The position numbers were made by a program, and so were the translations under genes. Shown here in pieces: positions 33,885 to 42,126 of a DNA stretch of 64,000 bases. Below the pieces are notes generated by a model that saw only the letters and a list, made by a program, of their open reading frames with translations, did no database searches and was not told the DNA's origin. This DNA comes from UBA7662 sp036787895 (GTDB lineage: Bacteria; Bacteroidota; Bacteroidia; UBA7662), in the NCBI GenBank assembly GCA_036787895.1, contig DAIQOK010000013.1, forward strand, positions 26,387-90,386, written 5' to 3'. Every line of letters starts with the position of its first letter. Within the stretch, counting starts at the first letter, position 1.

Positions 33885-34625
33885 TCAGATGACTTTGGCT
33901 TCGTTGTGGAGGAGTTGGATGAGCGATTCTGCATCGTTGGCGTCGATGAATTTACAGCCGGCTTTGGCTTGCGGCGATTCATACTGACTTATCTCAGTGC
34001 GTTTTTCAGCAGCCGACGGAGCAACTACCTGTAGAGGTTTACTGCGTGCCATCATAATACCACGCATATTAGGGATACGTGGTTCGGTAAGTTCCTTTTG
34101 AGCACTTACTACAAATGGGGTATTTACACTCAACACTTCACGACCACCATCAATATCGCGCTCAATAGTCGCAGTATTACCGGCAAGGGAGATGCTATTG
34201 ATTACGTTCACCATCGGCAAATCGAGGAGTTCGGCTATCATTCCACCTACCTGACCACCGTTATAGTCGATTGATTCACGCCCCGTGAAAATGATGTCAA
34301 AACCTTTATCCTTGGCATAAGCAGCAATTTCATTGGCTACGAAAAAGGCATCGGTAGGTTCGGCATCAATACGTACGGCTTCGTCGGCGCCTACTGCCAA
34401 TGCTTTACGCAGATTGGCTTCGGTATCGGCTACACCGACATGAATCACGGTTACGCTGCCGCCACCTGCTGCTTCATTGAGCTCAAGGGCTTTGGTAAGT
34501 GCCAACTCGTCGTATGGATTGATGATGTATTGCACCCCGGCCTTGTTGAAGGCTTTATTGTCGGGCGTAAAGCTAATCTTGGTCGTCGTGTCGGGCACGT
34601 TGCTGATGCACACAAGAATCTTCAT
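33885..34625 (-). CDS. etfB: Electron transfer flavoprotein subunit beta
   Basis: 246 residues. KILVCISNVPDTTTKI at the start, INPYDELALTKALEL, FIFTGRESIDYNGGQVGGMIAELLDLPMVN for AMP binding, and the late RIPNMRGIMMARSKPL segment are conserved in EtfB. It pairs with EtfA encoded immediately downstream. A promoter lies at 34669-34702 on the same strand. Fatty-acid oxidation genes are not adjacent. Confidence 0.97.
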   Translation of the reverse strand: MKILVCISNVPDTTTKISFTPDNKAFNKAGVQYIINPYDELALTKALELNEAAGGGSVTVIHVGVADTEANLRKALAVGADEAVRIDAEPTDAFFVANEIAAYAKDKGFDIIFTGRESIDYNGGQVGGMIAELLDLPMVNVINSISLAGNTATIERDIDGGREVLSVNTPFVVSAQKELTEPRIPNMRGIMMARSKPLQVVAPSAAEKRTEISQYESPQAKAGCKFIDANDAESLIQLLHNEAKVI

Positions 34626-34668
34626 ATATACTCGAAAAAGTTAATTTCGCTGTTGAAAAACAAGAACA

Positions 34669-34702
34669 CAAAGTTAAGACAAAAACCGATGTCGTCAGCA
34701 AA
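34669..34702 (-). promoter_or_regulatory. Promoter of etfBA
   Basis: On the minus strand TAACTTTG (34669-34676) matches the -7 consensus and TTTG (34699-34702) lies 22 bases upstream. The expected 5' leader is about 35-40 bases. The promoter overlaps the first codons of the divergent TPR gene. Confidence 0.55.
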
Positions 34703-35024
34703 AGATAACCCCAGGATTACGCAATTGTTCAGGCTTATTGAACAGCAAGGTGCCGATGCCTTTAGCTGTTATGCGCTGGCGATGGAATACCGCAAGGCTG
34801 GCGAAAGCCGGGAGGCTATAAAATGGCTGCAGAAGACGCTGGAACTCGACCCGGAATACCTGGCTGTGTTTTACCAACTCGCCGCAATGTATGCCAGTCT
34901 CGATGACAACAAAAACGCCCTGTTCACTTATGATCAAGGCATTCAGTTGGCCGAAGCTAAAAAAGATTTAAAAACGCTGGCCGAACTTAAAAATGCCCGG
35001 ATGAATTTGAAACTTGACATGTAG
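34689..35024 (+). CDS. TPR-repeat protein, unknown function
   Basis: 111 residues from ATG 34689. Three tetratricopeptide-like helix pairs are visible: ADAFSCYALAMEYRKAGESREAIKWLQKTLELDPEYLAVFYQLAAMYASLDDNKNALFTYDQGIQLAEAKKD. No signal peptide, so cytoplasmic. Divergent from etfBA. A protein-protein interaction role is the only safe statement. Confidence 0.8.
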   Translation: MSSAKDNPRITQLFRLIEQQGADAFSCYALAMEYRKAGESREAIKWLQKTLELDPEYLAVFYQLAAMYASLDDNKNALFTYDQGIQLAEAKKDLKTLAELKNARMNLKLDM

Positions 35025-35084
35025 TTTGTACAATATTATTTGTAATTTGTCTTGTAATTAGGTTCAATATTACGACCCGACTTT

Positions 35085-36050
35085 ATGAAAACAGGACTAC
35101 TTTCTATTGCACTGTTGCTCGTTTTGCAACATTTTACAGCAGCGCAAGCCTACCGGTCGCTTTTGCGTGAAGGTAGTTTTTGGGATGTTATCTGGTACCA
35201 GTCCGGGCCCTTATGTCCTCGTTCAAATGTTAACCGTACTTATTTTGGTGGTGATACGGTAATCAATCAACTCACCTACAAAAAACTGATGTGGCAGGGA
35301 TCAATATCAGTTGCTCCACACCCAGCCTCACAAATAGAACGATGTTTACCACATGCCATACTTCCGACCATAAACACAAGCATGACCTCGTTTTTTAGGG
35401 AAGACAGCTTAAGCAAAAAAGTATGGATTTGGCACCGTGATGAGACAACCCCTAATTCGACTTTTAAAGAGGATTTATTGTTTGATTTTAGTCTGGAAGT
35501 TGGAGACACCCTCAAATCGGACTATCATTTAAACAACAATGGCGCATTTTTAGTTGTAGACAGCATCCAATATGAACCCTACCCTTGGGATCCAAGCCAG
35601 ACAACTAAAACTTACTATATGACACCTACAACAGGTCCTTCATTTTTAATGACTGACCCAAGGATATTTGAAGGTTTTGGAAGTGGCGTATTTCTTGGCC
35701 GGATGGGGCTGCAGACTGGACCGGGTGTTGGTGTATATCTACATTGTTACAAACATTCACCAACTTCAGCTGCAACAGCGCACTGTTCTCAATTTTTGAG
35801 CACAGAGAAAGTTCAATTATTGGAATTAAACATCTATCCCAATCCAACTTCAGCTTATTTATACATAGAAGGTATTAAAGAAGGATATCATGCGACTATT
35901 CGAATACAAGACATTCAGGGCAAAATACTTATCAATGGACCGATGCCTGTCGATTATAAAATTGACATCTCAGCACTGCAACAAGGCTTGTATTTTCTCT
36001 TGGTGGAAACAAATGGAAAGCTCAATACAACCAAAATCCTGAAGCAGTAG
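35085..36050 (+). CDS. T9SS-exported protein with C-terminal sorting domain
   Basis: 321 residues. Signal peptide KTGLLSIALLLVLQHFTAAQ. The body (residues about 25-245) resembles no domain I know. The last 75 residues, from NIYPNPTSAYLYIEGIKEG to GLYFLLVETNGKLNTTKILKQ, are a type A T9SS sorting domain, with the YPNPT motif, the internal IRIQDIQGKIL turn and a Lys-rich end. The protein is therefore predicted to cross the outer membrane by T9SS and be surface-bound or released. Orphan gene between the TPR gene and the convergent porin. Confidence 0.85.
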   Translation: MKTGLLSIALLLVLQHFTAAQAYRSLLREGSFWDVIWYQSGPLCPRSNVNRTYFGGDTVINQLTYKKLMWQGSISVAPHPASQIERCLPHAILPTINTSMTSFFREDSLSKKVWIWHRDETTPNSTFKEDLLFDFSLEVGDTLKSDYHLNNNGAFLVVDSIQYEPYPWDPSQTTKTYYMTPTTGPSFLMTDPRIFEGFGSGVFLGRMGLQTGPGVGVYLHCYKHSPTSAATAHCSQFLSTEKVQLLELNIYPNPTSAYLYIEGIKEGYHATIRIQDIQGKILINGPMPVDYKIDISALQQGLYFLLVETNGKLNTTKILKQ

Positions 36051-36081
36051 AATAGTTTTTTACCACTTCAGGAGATGAGAC

Positions 36082-37590
36082 TTAGTCGAGTCGGAAACTC
36101 ATGGTCGCCTGTACCATGGTTTGGTTGTTGCGGAACTGCACATCATAAGTATTACGACCCTCCAAATAATACGGTAGCCAATAACCTTTGGTGCGGTTGT
36201 GAACTACTGAAAAGTCTACACCTACTTTGCCAATCTTTACACCTGCACCGGCAGTATAATCCAAGCGACTGTAGTCAGCGCCTCCGGTATTCACCCCTTC
36301 CTGGTAAGGGCTTCCCCAATAAGCAAAACCCGCCCTGAAAGCCATCGGACCATAAATATATTCGCCGCCAATACGCACATTGCTGGTACTTCTGAAGGTT
36401 GACCTGACCGTATTATTCAGATTAGAAGCCCACTGAGCAGCAAAAACATCATTTAAAGCTTCTACACGCATCCGGCTGTAATCGATATAATCGTAATCAA
36501 TCGCTATCGAGGCAGTTGCTCCAAAAAGGAAGGCCATTCCGGCACTGATACGCCCTGGCTTTGTATACGAATAGGTAAAAGGAGTAAACAATGGTGACGC
36601 TGCAGTTGCAAATACCGGCACCGAATCGTAATTCGCATCAATTTTGGTAAGATAATCGTCGCTTACAGTATACCAGGTAGGAGATTCGTACGATAATCCC
36701 AAACGCAGCCATTCAACCGGCTGTAAAACGGCTCCTAATTTAATTACGGCGCCATCAGCATTAACATATTGCGATTGTTGGAAGGTAAAATCCTTGAAAT
36801 CAAAGATGGTATCCATATGGTCGCGTTCAGTATAATTGTTGATGAGTGTATAACTCGTCGATACCAACCCTACTGATCCGCCTATAAAGAGCAAATTGTT
36901 GTAATTGGCACCTACCGAAAAAGCATACTCATTGGTTGCGCCGCGTGTACGTAATCGTCCGCTTTGTTCCACACCTGCATTGGGGACTATCCCCAAATAC
37001 AGACTGGAATCGTTGCCTGGGATACTGGGATAAATTAAGCCTGTAGTTCTGGCCAAAGAGGCGGTAAAAGGATAATCATCCGGCCGAAAAACATTGGGAT
37101 CGGTATTGGCCTCCTGCACAAACACATCAACTAAACTATGGTCAGCATTTATGCCCTTATAGCGCTGATTATTCAGAAAATTATTGGTGCGGTTGATGGT
37201 AAAGCCGTAGTTCACATATTTCCACTCGGAGCTTCCTCCGCCATATCGCCGGCTTAAATCCTGACTATATATGTAACCCAACTGCCCAATATAAATACCG
37301 GTGGCCTTGTCTTTATCATTGGCACCTAGGTAGGCACCGCTGCTGCCCATAAAATTGAGGCCGGGTGTCAAACTGATGGATGACCGCCTAAAGCTGCCCA
37401 AACCCGCCGGGTTAAGGGTCAATCCACCGGCATCGGCGCCTAAGGCAGTGAACGCACCTCCCATGGCCGCCATCCGGGCGCTGGGACTGTGTCGAGTTAA
37501 AGCCAGATTCAACAGGTCTATTTCATTCTGCGCCCGTACTCCTACTAGACCGACCAGCCCGAAGACTGCGGTTAATACTATTTTTTTCAT
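36082..37590 (-). CDS. OmpP1/FadL-type outer-membrane protein
   Basis: 502 residues with signal peptide KKIVLTAVFGLVGLVGVRAQ. The N-terminus after cleavage, HSPSARMAAMGGAFTALGADAGGLTLNPAGLGSFRRSSISLTPGL, is the characteristic hatch start of FadL/TodX-like transport barrels (MGGAxxALGxDxxxxxxNPAGL). The remainder is a long beta-barrel ending in an aromatic-containing strand (QATMSFRLD). Members admit hydrophobic compounds; substrate unknown. It follows the lipoprotein gene by 11 bases and is likely in one transcript with it. Confidence 0.85.
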   Translation of the reverse strand: MKKIVLTAVFGLVGLVGVRAQNEIDLLNLALTRHSPSARMAAMGGAFTALGADAGGLTLNPAGLGSFRRSSISLTPGLNFMGSSGAYLGANDKDKATGIYIGQLGYIYSQDLSRRYGGGSSEWKYVNYGFTINRTNNFLNNQRYKGINADHSLVDVFVQEANTDPNVFRPDDYPFTASLARTTGLIYPSIPGNDSSLYLGIVPNAGVEQSGRLRTRGATNEYAFSVGANYNNLLFIGGSVGLVSTSYTLINNYTERDHMDTIFDFKDFTFQQSQYVNADGAVIKLGAVLQPVEWLRLGLSYESPTWYTVSDDYLTKIDANYDSVPVFATAASPLFTPFTYSYTKPGRISAGMAFLFGATASIAIDYDYIDYSRMRVEALNDVFAAQWASNLNNTVRSTFRSTSNVRIGGEYIYGPMAFRAGFAYWGSPYQEGVNTGGADYSRLDYTAGAGVKIGKVGVDFSVVHNRTKGYWLPYYLEGRNTYDVQFRNNQTMVQATMSFRLD

Positions 37591-37601
37591 TAGAAGTTAA
37601 T

Positions 37602-38675
37602 TTATCTTGGTCTAGAACCACCTACCCCTGAAGGACGACCACCCCCACCGCCACCTGCTGGCGTTGAACCACCCCTGCTAGGCGGTGTAACGGCTGGAGA
37701 TGTGCCTCTTGAAGGCGGGGTTGCTGGTGCTGTACTTGGCGGAGTTGGCGTACTTGGTCTATTAAAGCCACCGCGATTTTCAGGTTGTGCACCTGGGTTG
37801 GTCCGGCTCGGCGGTGTAGTATTAATACGTCCCGGTGTAGTTGCTGGTTGACGCCCGTTTGGACTTTGACCCGGATTAATGCGGGTGGCAGGCTGCCGGG
37901 TGGCTGGCGTTGTTGTGCGACCGGCAGGGTTCATGCGCGCATTCGGATTTTGTTCGGCAGTAGCGCTGCGAGGCGTAGTAAACACCGTGCGCGGGCGAGG
38001 TGGAGTGGCTGACCCGACACGATTACTCCTCACCGGCTGCCTGGGAATGGCAGGGCCCAAAGGAGCTCCCCAATCGCCACCGCCTGCCCAGCCACCGCCG
38101 TACCACGGATTATACCATGGACTATACCAAGGGTTGTAAAAAGGACTGAAGAAAGGATCGTAAAAACCACCCATCCAGGGGTTACCGAAACCCATGCCAA
38201 AACCACCAAATCCATAACCGAAAGTGAGACTCCAGCCTGGTCGCATCGACCAAAATGGCGGGAAATAAGGATTAAAAAGCATATAACTACGCATACCCCA
38301 AAAGCCCCCCATATTCATACCCATACCCATACCTAAACCCATATTAAAGGAGGGGTCATACCATAGTGGATCGTTGTAACGGTCGAGATTACGGCTGTAA
38401 TCACGACTGTTGTAGCGATCGTCATTTTGATCGTAGCCTTCGTTAGCGTATTGTTCGTCGTAGGTCCGACCACTTTGGTACTCCTCATAAGTTGATGAGG
38501 GTCGGTTGGCATTGGTTCGTTGGTTGGGCGCAACTTCTGCGCGGCGGGCGGCTTCGCCACTCGATACATAATAGAGGTCGTCGTCGTATCGCTGCTGGGC
38601 AAAGCGGCTGGTCGGATTACAGGCCGAAAGGACGAGTAATGCGATCAGTGTACTTGCAATGGGCCAATTTCTCAT
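37602..38675 (-). CDS. Low-complexity lipoprotein: acidic, Gly/Met/aromatic and Pro/Thr zones
   Basis: 357 residues. Signal peptide ends in LSAC (lipidated Cys19). Three zones follow: an acidic Tyr/Asp/Asn/Arg zone (about 25-105), a Gly/Met/Phe/Trp/Pro zone (about 110-205) with short repeats such as MGLGMGMGMNMGG and SPFYNPWYSPWYNPWYGG, and a Pro/Thr/Arg/Gly zone to the end that is probably disordered. No enzyme fold is visible. Proteins of this make-up occur across Bacteroidota without known function; the aromatic middle could lie against the outer membrane or cell surface. Likely cotranscribed with the FadL-like gene. Confidence 0.7.
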   Translation of the reverse strand: MRNWPIASTLIALLVLSACNPTSRFAQQRYDDDLYYVSSGEAARRAEVAPNQRTNANRPSSTYEEYQSGRTYDEQYANEGYDQNDDRYNSRDYSRNLDRYNDPLWYDPSFNMGLGMGMGMNMGGFWGMRSYMLFNPYFPPFWSMRPGWSLTFGYGFGGFGMGFGNPWMGGFYDPFFSPFYNPWYSPWYNPWYGGGWAGGGDWGAPLGPAIPRQPVRSNRVGSATPPRPRTVFTTPRSATAEQNPNARMNPAGRTTTPATRQPATRINPGQSPNGRQPATTPGRINTTPPSRTNPGAQPENRGGFNRPSTPTPPSTAPATPPSRGTSPAVTPPSRGGSTPAGGGGGGRPSGVGGSRPR

Positions 38676-38725
38676 GATATTCTCCTCTTTAATAGATGTG
38701 CTTTAACCATAACGCTGAATGTGGT

Positions 38726-38733
38726 TATCTTTG
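38726..38733 (+). promoter_or_regulatory. -7 element for proS
   Basis: TATCTTTG matches TAnnTTTG exactly. It would give a leader of about 50 bases before the ATG at 38789. No clear -33 TTG was found at the usual distance. Confidence 0.45.
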
Positions 38734-38788
38734 TTCGCGGATAACGAAAATTTACACAACAATATCCATTCCAAAACTTAAAAAATTC

Positions 38789-40261
38789 ATGGCCAAAGAA
38801 ATCACGCCGCGCAGTCAGGACTATTCTCAGTGGTATAACGACCTGGTAATCAAAGCCGGTCTTGCCGATTATTCAGCAGTACGTGGCTGTATGGTGATTA
38901 AACCCTATGGTTATGCCATCTGGGAAAATATGCAGCGTGCACTCGACCAGATGTTTAAAGATACGGGTCACAGCAATGCCTATTTTCCTTTATTCATTCC
39001 GAAGTCGTTTTTTAACAAAGAGGCCGCCCATGTAGAAGGTTTCGCCAAGGAGTGTGCTGTAGTTACCCATTATCGTCTCAAAAATGATGGAGAAGGTGGC
39101 ATAGTGGTTGACCCTGAGGCCAAGTTGGAAGAAGAGCTGATCGTCAGGCCGACTTCCGAAACCATCATCTGGAACACTTACCGCGACTGGATTCAGAGCT
39201 ACCGTGATTTGCCTTTGCTCATCAATCAGTGGGCCAATGTGGTGCGTTGGGAGATGCGTACGCGGTTGTTTTTGCGTACCACCGAATTTCTTTGGCAGGA
39301 AGGTCACACCGCCCATGCCACGGCAAAGGAAGCTATTGATGAAACCCGCAAAATGCTTGAAGTTTACGCCACTTTCGCCGAAGAATGGATGGGTGTACCC
39401 GTGATTAAAGGCGTAAAAACCGCCAACGAACGTTTTGCAGGCGCCATCGACACCTTTTGTATCGAGGCATTGATGCAGGATGGAAAAGCTTTGCAGGCAG
39501 GAACCTCCCACTTCCTCGGACAAAATTTTGCCAAAGCATTTGATGTTCAATTTGCCAATGCTGAAGGTGGTCGCGACTACGTTTGGGCTACCAGCTGGGG
39601 TGTATCTACCCGACTCATGGGTGCGCTGGTCATGGCGCATAGCGATGACGATGGTCTGGTACTTCCTCCCAAACTGGCGCCAATTCAGGCCGTAATTGTG
39701 CCTATTTACAAAGGCGAAGAGAGTGTAGCTCAATTGAATACTGCCGGTGAAAAACTCAAAAAGGAGCTTGAGGCCAAAGGCATACGTGTGAAACTCGACA
39801 TTGACGAAAAAGCCCGTCCGGGTTGGAAGTTTGCTGAATATGAAATGAAAGGCGTTCCCGTTCGTATGGCCATGGGCCTGCGCGACCTGGAAAACGGCAC
39901 AGTCGAAGTGGTTCGCCGCGATACCCGCGAGAAGGAAAGTCTGCAAACCACCGACATTGGCGATAAGGTCCTTCACTTGCTCGAAAAAATCCAGCAAAAC
40001 ATCTTCCAGAAAGCCCTGGATTACCGCAGTGAAATGACCCACAAAGCCGACAACTGGGAAGAATTTGTGGATTTAATTGATAACAAAGGTGGTTTTGTTG
40101 CTGCGCACTGGGATGGCACATCGGATACCGAGACAAAAATTAAGGAGATGACGAAGGCAACCATTCGATGTATTCCACTGAATAATACTGCGGAGGCTGG
40201 AAAGTGTATCTTGTCGGGTAATCCATCCACACAACGGGTATTGTTTGCCAAAGCTTATTGA
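38789..40261 (+). CDS. proS: Prolyl-tRNA synthetase, eukaryote/archaeal-like type
   Basis: 490 residues from ATG 38789. Class II motifs are present: RGCMVIKPYGYAIWENMQRALDQMFKDTGHSNAYFPLFIP, VRPTSETIIWNTYRDWIQSYRDLPLLINQWANVVRWEMRTRLFLRTTEFLWQEGHTAH (motif 2), and TSWGVSTRLMGALVMAHSDDDGLVLPPKLAPIQ (motif 3). It lacks the large insertion domain of the long bacterial form and has the C-terminal zinc-like domain of the archaeal/eukaryotic form, as usual in Bacteroidota. It charges tRNA-Pro in the cytoplasm. The next gene begins one base after its stop. Confidence 0.96.
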   Translation: MAKEITPRSQDYSQWYNDLVIKAGLADYSAVRGCMVIKPYGYAIWENMQRALDQMFKDTGHSNAYFPLFIPKSFFNKEAAHVEGFAKECAVVTHYRLKNDGEGGIVVDPEAKLEEELIVRPTSETIIWNTYRDWIQSYRDLPLLINQWANVVRWEMRTRLFLRTTEFLWQEGHTAHATAKEAIDETRKMLEVYATFAEEWMGVPVIKGVKTANERFAGAIDTFCIEALMQDGKALQAGTSHFLGQNFAKAFDVQFANAEGGRDYVWATSWGVSTRLMGALVMAHSDDDGLVLPPKLAPIQAVIVPIYKGEESVAQLNTAGEKLKKELEAKGIRVKLDIDEKARPGWKFAEYEMKGVPVRMAMGLRDLENGTVEVVRRDTREKESLQTTDIGDKVLHLLEKIQQNIFQKALDYRSEMTHKADNWEEFVDLIDNKGGFVAAHWDGTSDTETKIKEMTKATIRCIPLNNTAEAGKCILSGNPSTQRVLFAKAY

Positions 40262-40262
40262 T

Positions 40263-40934
40263 ATGCGTGAAAAAAGAGAACAGATATTCGAGCTATTGCA
40301 GCATAAATCTGGCTTAAAACAAGCTATTTATCGCCATACATTGGCCCAGTTTGAATCGTTGAAAGGAAAGCTGGAGCAAATTGAAGCAGATTTAGGGGGA
40401 CGTATGGCCACTGTCAATCCCAATGTGGAGGTGAAATACAACAACCGTTCTTTGTTTGAATGCGAATTAAAGTTCTCGGGCGATATGCTGGTATTTAATA
40501 TGCATAGCAACGTATTTTCGTTCGACCACAAACACTTTATTCACCAAACGCCTTATGTGCAGGAGTCCCCCAACCGGGCCTTTTGCGGCAAAATTGACAT
40601 TTACAATTTCCTCGCCGATAGCTATAAATACAATCGATTGAACGATATCGGCCATCTTATTGGTAGGATATTCATCAATCATGAAAACCACTTTTTTGTG
40701 GAGGGTAAAAAACAATTGGGCTTTTTATACGGCGATTTTGCCAACCAGGTGTTAGATGACAGCAAAATTTGTGAGATCATAGAAACAGCCATACTGCACG
40801 CATTGGACTTTGACCTGATAGTTCCACCTATTGAAATGGTGCAAGAGATAAGCCTGGCCCAAAAACTTTTCGAAAACGGCAATGCCGGCATTACCACCGG
40901 CAAAAAACTCGGTTTTTCAAACGGGAAATCATGA
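40263..40934 (+). CDS. Conserved hypothetical protein downstream of proS
   Basis: 223 residues from ATG 40263. No signal peptide or membrane helix. The first 50 residues look like a coiled coil (REKREQIFELLQHKSGLKQAIYRHTLAQFESLKGKLEQIEADL); the middle is beta-rich (VEVKYNNRSLFECELKFSGDMLVFNMHSNVFSF) and the C-terminal part helical. I recognise no domain. It is packed between proS (1-base gap) and the next gene (4-base overlap), implying a single transcript, but a link to translation is only positional. Confidence 0.75.
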   Translation: MREKREQIFELLQHKSGLKQAIYRHTLAQFESLKGKLEQIEADLGGRMATVNPNVEVKYNNRSLFECELKFSGDMLVFNMHSNVFSFDHKHFIHQTPYVQESPNRAFCGKIDIYNFLADSYKYNRLNDIGHLIGRIFINHENHFFVEGKKQLGFLYGDFANQVLDDSKICEIIETAILHALDFDLIVPPIEMVQEISLAQKLFENGNAGITTGKKLGFSNGKS

Positions 40935-41341
40935 TTCTCCGAACCAGCATAAACGGTTTATTTCGGTTGCCACTTTTGCTGGTCTATGTGTTTGTTTTAT
41001 CCGGTTCGGCCGTCCTTGAAAAACGGACTACCACCATCAGTATCAAAGCACAGAATGGTGGTCCGGATGGTTTTGAAGAGGTGATTTATGAACGAAAAGG
41101 CAGAAAGATTGAGCTCCAAGCCACTGGTACCGGTCATGTTAAAATCAACGACTTGCTGGCTGAGGCAGTGTCCAGTGATACTGTTTTTGTAAATATGTAT
41201 CAGGAAATAGTCCAAATGATTGCGCTGGGTTCAACTAAAAATGTCATGGTAGATGTGCATTTACGTAGCCATGCAACGGCGCATTGGCATTGGCAGGATG
41301 CCGGTAATTTTAAGATTGAATTAAATATTCGAAAAAAATAA
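40931..41341 (+). CDS. Exported hypothetical protein
   Basis: 136 residues; ATG overlaps the preceding stop (ATGA). An N-terminal hydrophobic stretch (LFRLPLLLVYVFVLSGSAV) acts as signal peptide or anchor. The rest is a short beta-rich domain with two histidine-containing strands near the end (VDVHLRSHATAHWHWQDAG). The His/Trp cluster could bind metal. No family recognised. Confidence 0.65.
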   Translation: MILRTSINGLFRLPLLLVYVFVLSGSAVLEKRTTTISIKAQNGGPDGFEEVIYERKGRKIELQATGTGHVKINDLLAEAVSSDTVFVNMYQEIVQMIALGSTKNVMVDVHLRSHATAHWHWQDAGNFKIELNIRKK

Positions 41342-41382
41342 CTTCAGCTGTTTGTTAATAGCCGAAAGCATCGTCTAAATAA

Positions 41383-41504
41383 ACGATAAATTTAATTATC
41401 GTCTTTAAGCACGATAATTTAAATTATCGTGTCCTGAAACGATAAATTGTTTTGGTATCGCCAATAAAAACGATAAATTTGATTATCGTTTAAAAACACG
41501 ATAA
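41383..41504 (+). promoter_or_regulatory. Phased operator array and promoter of the satD-like gene
   Basis: Three full palindromes ACGATAA-N6-TTATCGT lie at 41383-41402, 41411-41430 and 41470-41489, with half-sites ACGATAA at 41439-41445 and 41498-41504. Start-to-start spacing is 28, 28, 31 and 28 bases. A consensus promoter is embedded: TTTTG at 41450-41454 and TAAATTTG at 41474-41481 with a 19-base gap. The -7 box lies inside the third palindrome, so binding there would block transcription. The last half-site ends 4 bases before the ATG. Confidence 0.8.
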
Positions 41505-41508
41505 TCAG

Positions 41509-42126
41509 ATGGTAGGGATAATCACCGGCGATATCGTAGCTTCGCGCCGACAAAAAAACCCGGAACTTTGGCTAAACCCGCTCAAAACACTCTTTCAAGG
41601 TATTGGGGAAGAGTTAGAAAACTGGGAAATTTTCCGGGGCGATAGTTTCCAGCTGGAAATTAGCGATACGGCAGATGTATTGTGGGTTGCCTATAAAATC
41701 AAAGCGCTGCTCAAGAGTATAGGCGGACTGGATGTACGTATGGCCATCGGTCTGGGCGACATCAGTTATGCCGCCAAACGGCTATCTGAAAGTAATGGAA
41801 CAGCTTTTATCTATTCAGGTGAAAAATTTGAAACGCTCAAACAGGATAAAATCAAACTCGCCCTTAAAAGTGATGATGCCGACTTTGACAAAATCTTCAA
41901 TCTGCTGCTGAAATTTGCCTCCCTAAGTATGGATAACTGGACAGTAACTTCAGCGCATACTGTTTTCACCTTACTGGAATTTCCGGACGCCACACAAACG
42001 GAATTAGGTCAGCAACTGCAAATCAAACAACATACCGTAAGTGAGCGCCTGCAACGCAGCCGGATAGCCGAACTTTTGGAGTTAAATACGCTTTACCGGG
42101 AAAAAGTAAAAACCCTCAGTCGATGA
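41509..42126 (+). CDS. SatD-family protein with C-terminal helix-turn-helix
   Basis: 205 residues. MVGIITGDIVASRRQ at the start is the SatD-family signature, and ENWEIFRGDSFQLEI, LDVRMAIGLGDISYAAKRLSESNGTAFIYSGEKFE follow in a cyclase-like core layout. Residues about 160-200 (TQTELGQQLQIKQHTVSERLQRSRIAELLEL) form a helix-turn-helix. The array of palindromes directly upstream suggests it represses itself. SatD was named in a streptococcal secretion/acid-tolerance locus, and its biochemical role is not established. Its stop overlaps the DUF3307 start (ATGA), a pairing seen in other genomes. Confidence 0.85.
   Translation: MVGIITGDIVASRRQKNPELWLNPLKTLFQGIGEELENWEIFRGDSFQLEISDTADVLWVAYKIKALLKSIGGLDVRMAIGLGDISYAAKRLSESNGTAFIYSGEKFETLKQDKIKLALKSDDADFDKIFNLLLKFASLSMDNWTVTSAHTVFTLLEFPDATQTELGQQLQIKQHTVSERLQRSRIAELLELNTLYREKVKTLSR

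Noticed and set aside
41383..41504. Regular repeats resembling a short CRISPR array
   Set aside because: Repeats are 20-base palindromes with only 8-11 bases between them, two are half-sites, and a promoter and start codon are embedded. This is an operator array.
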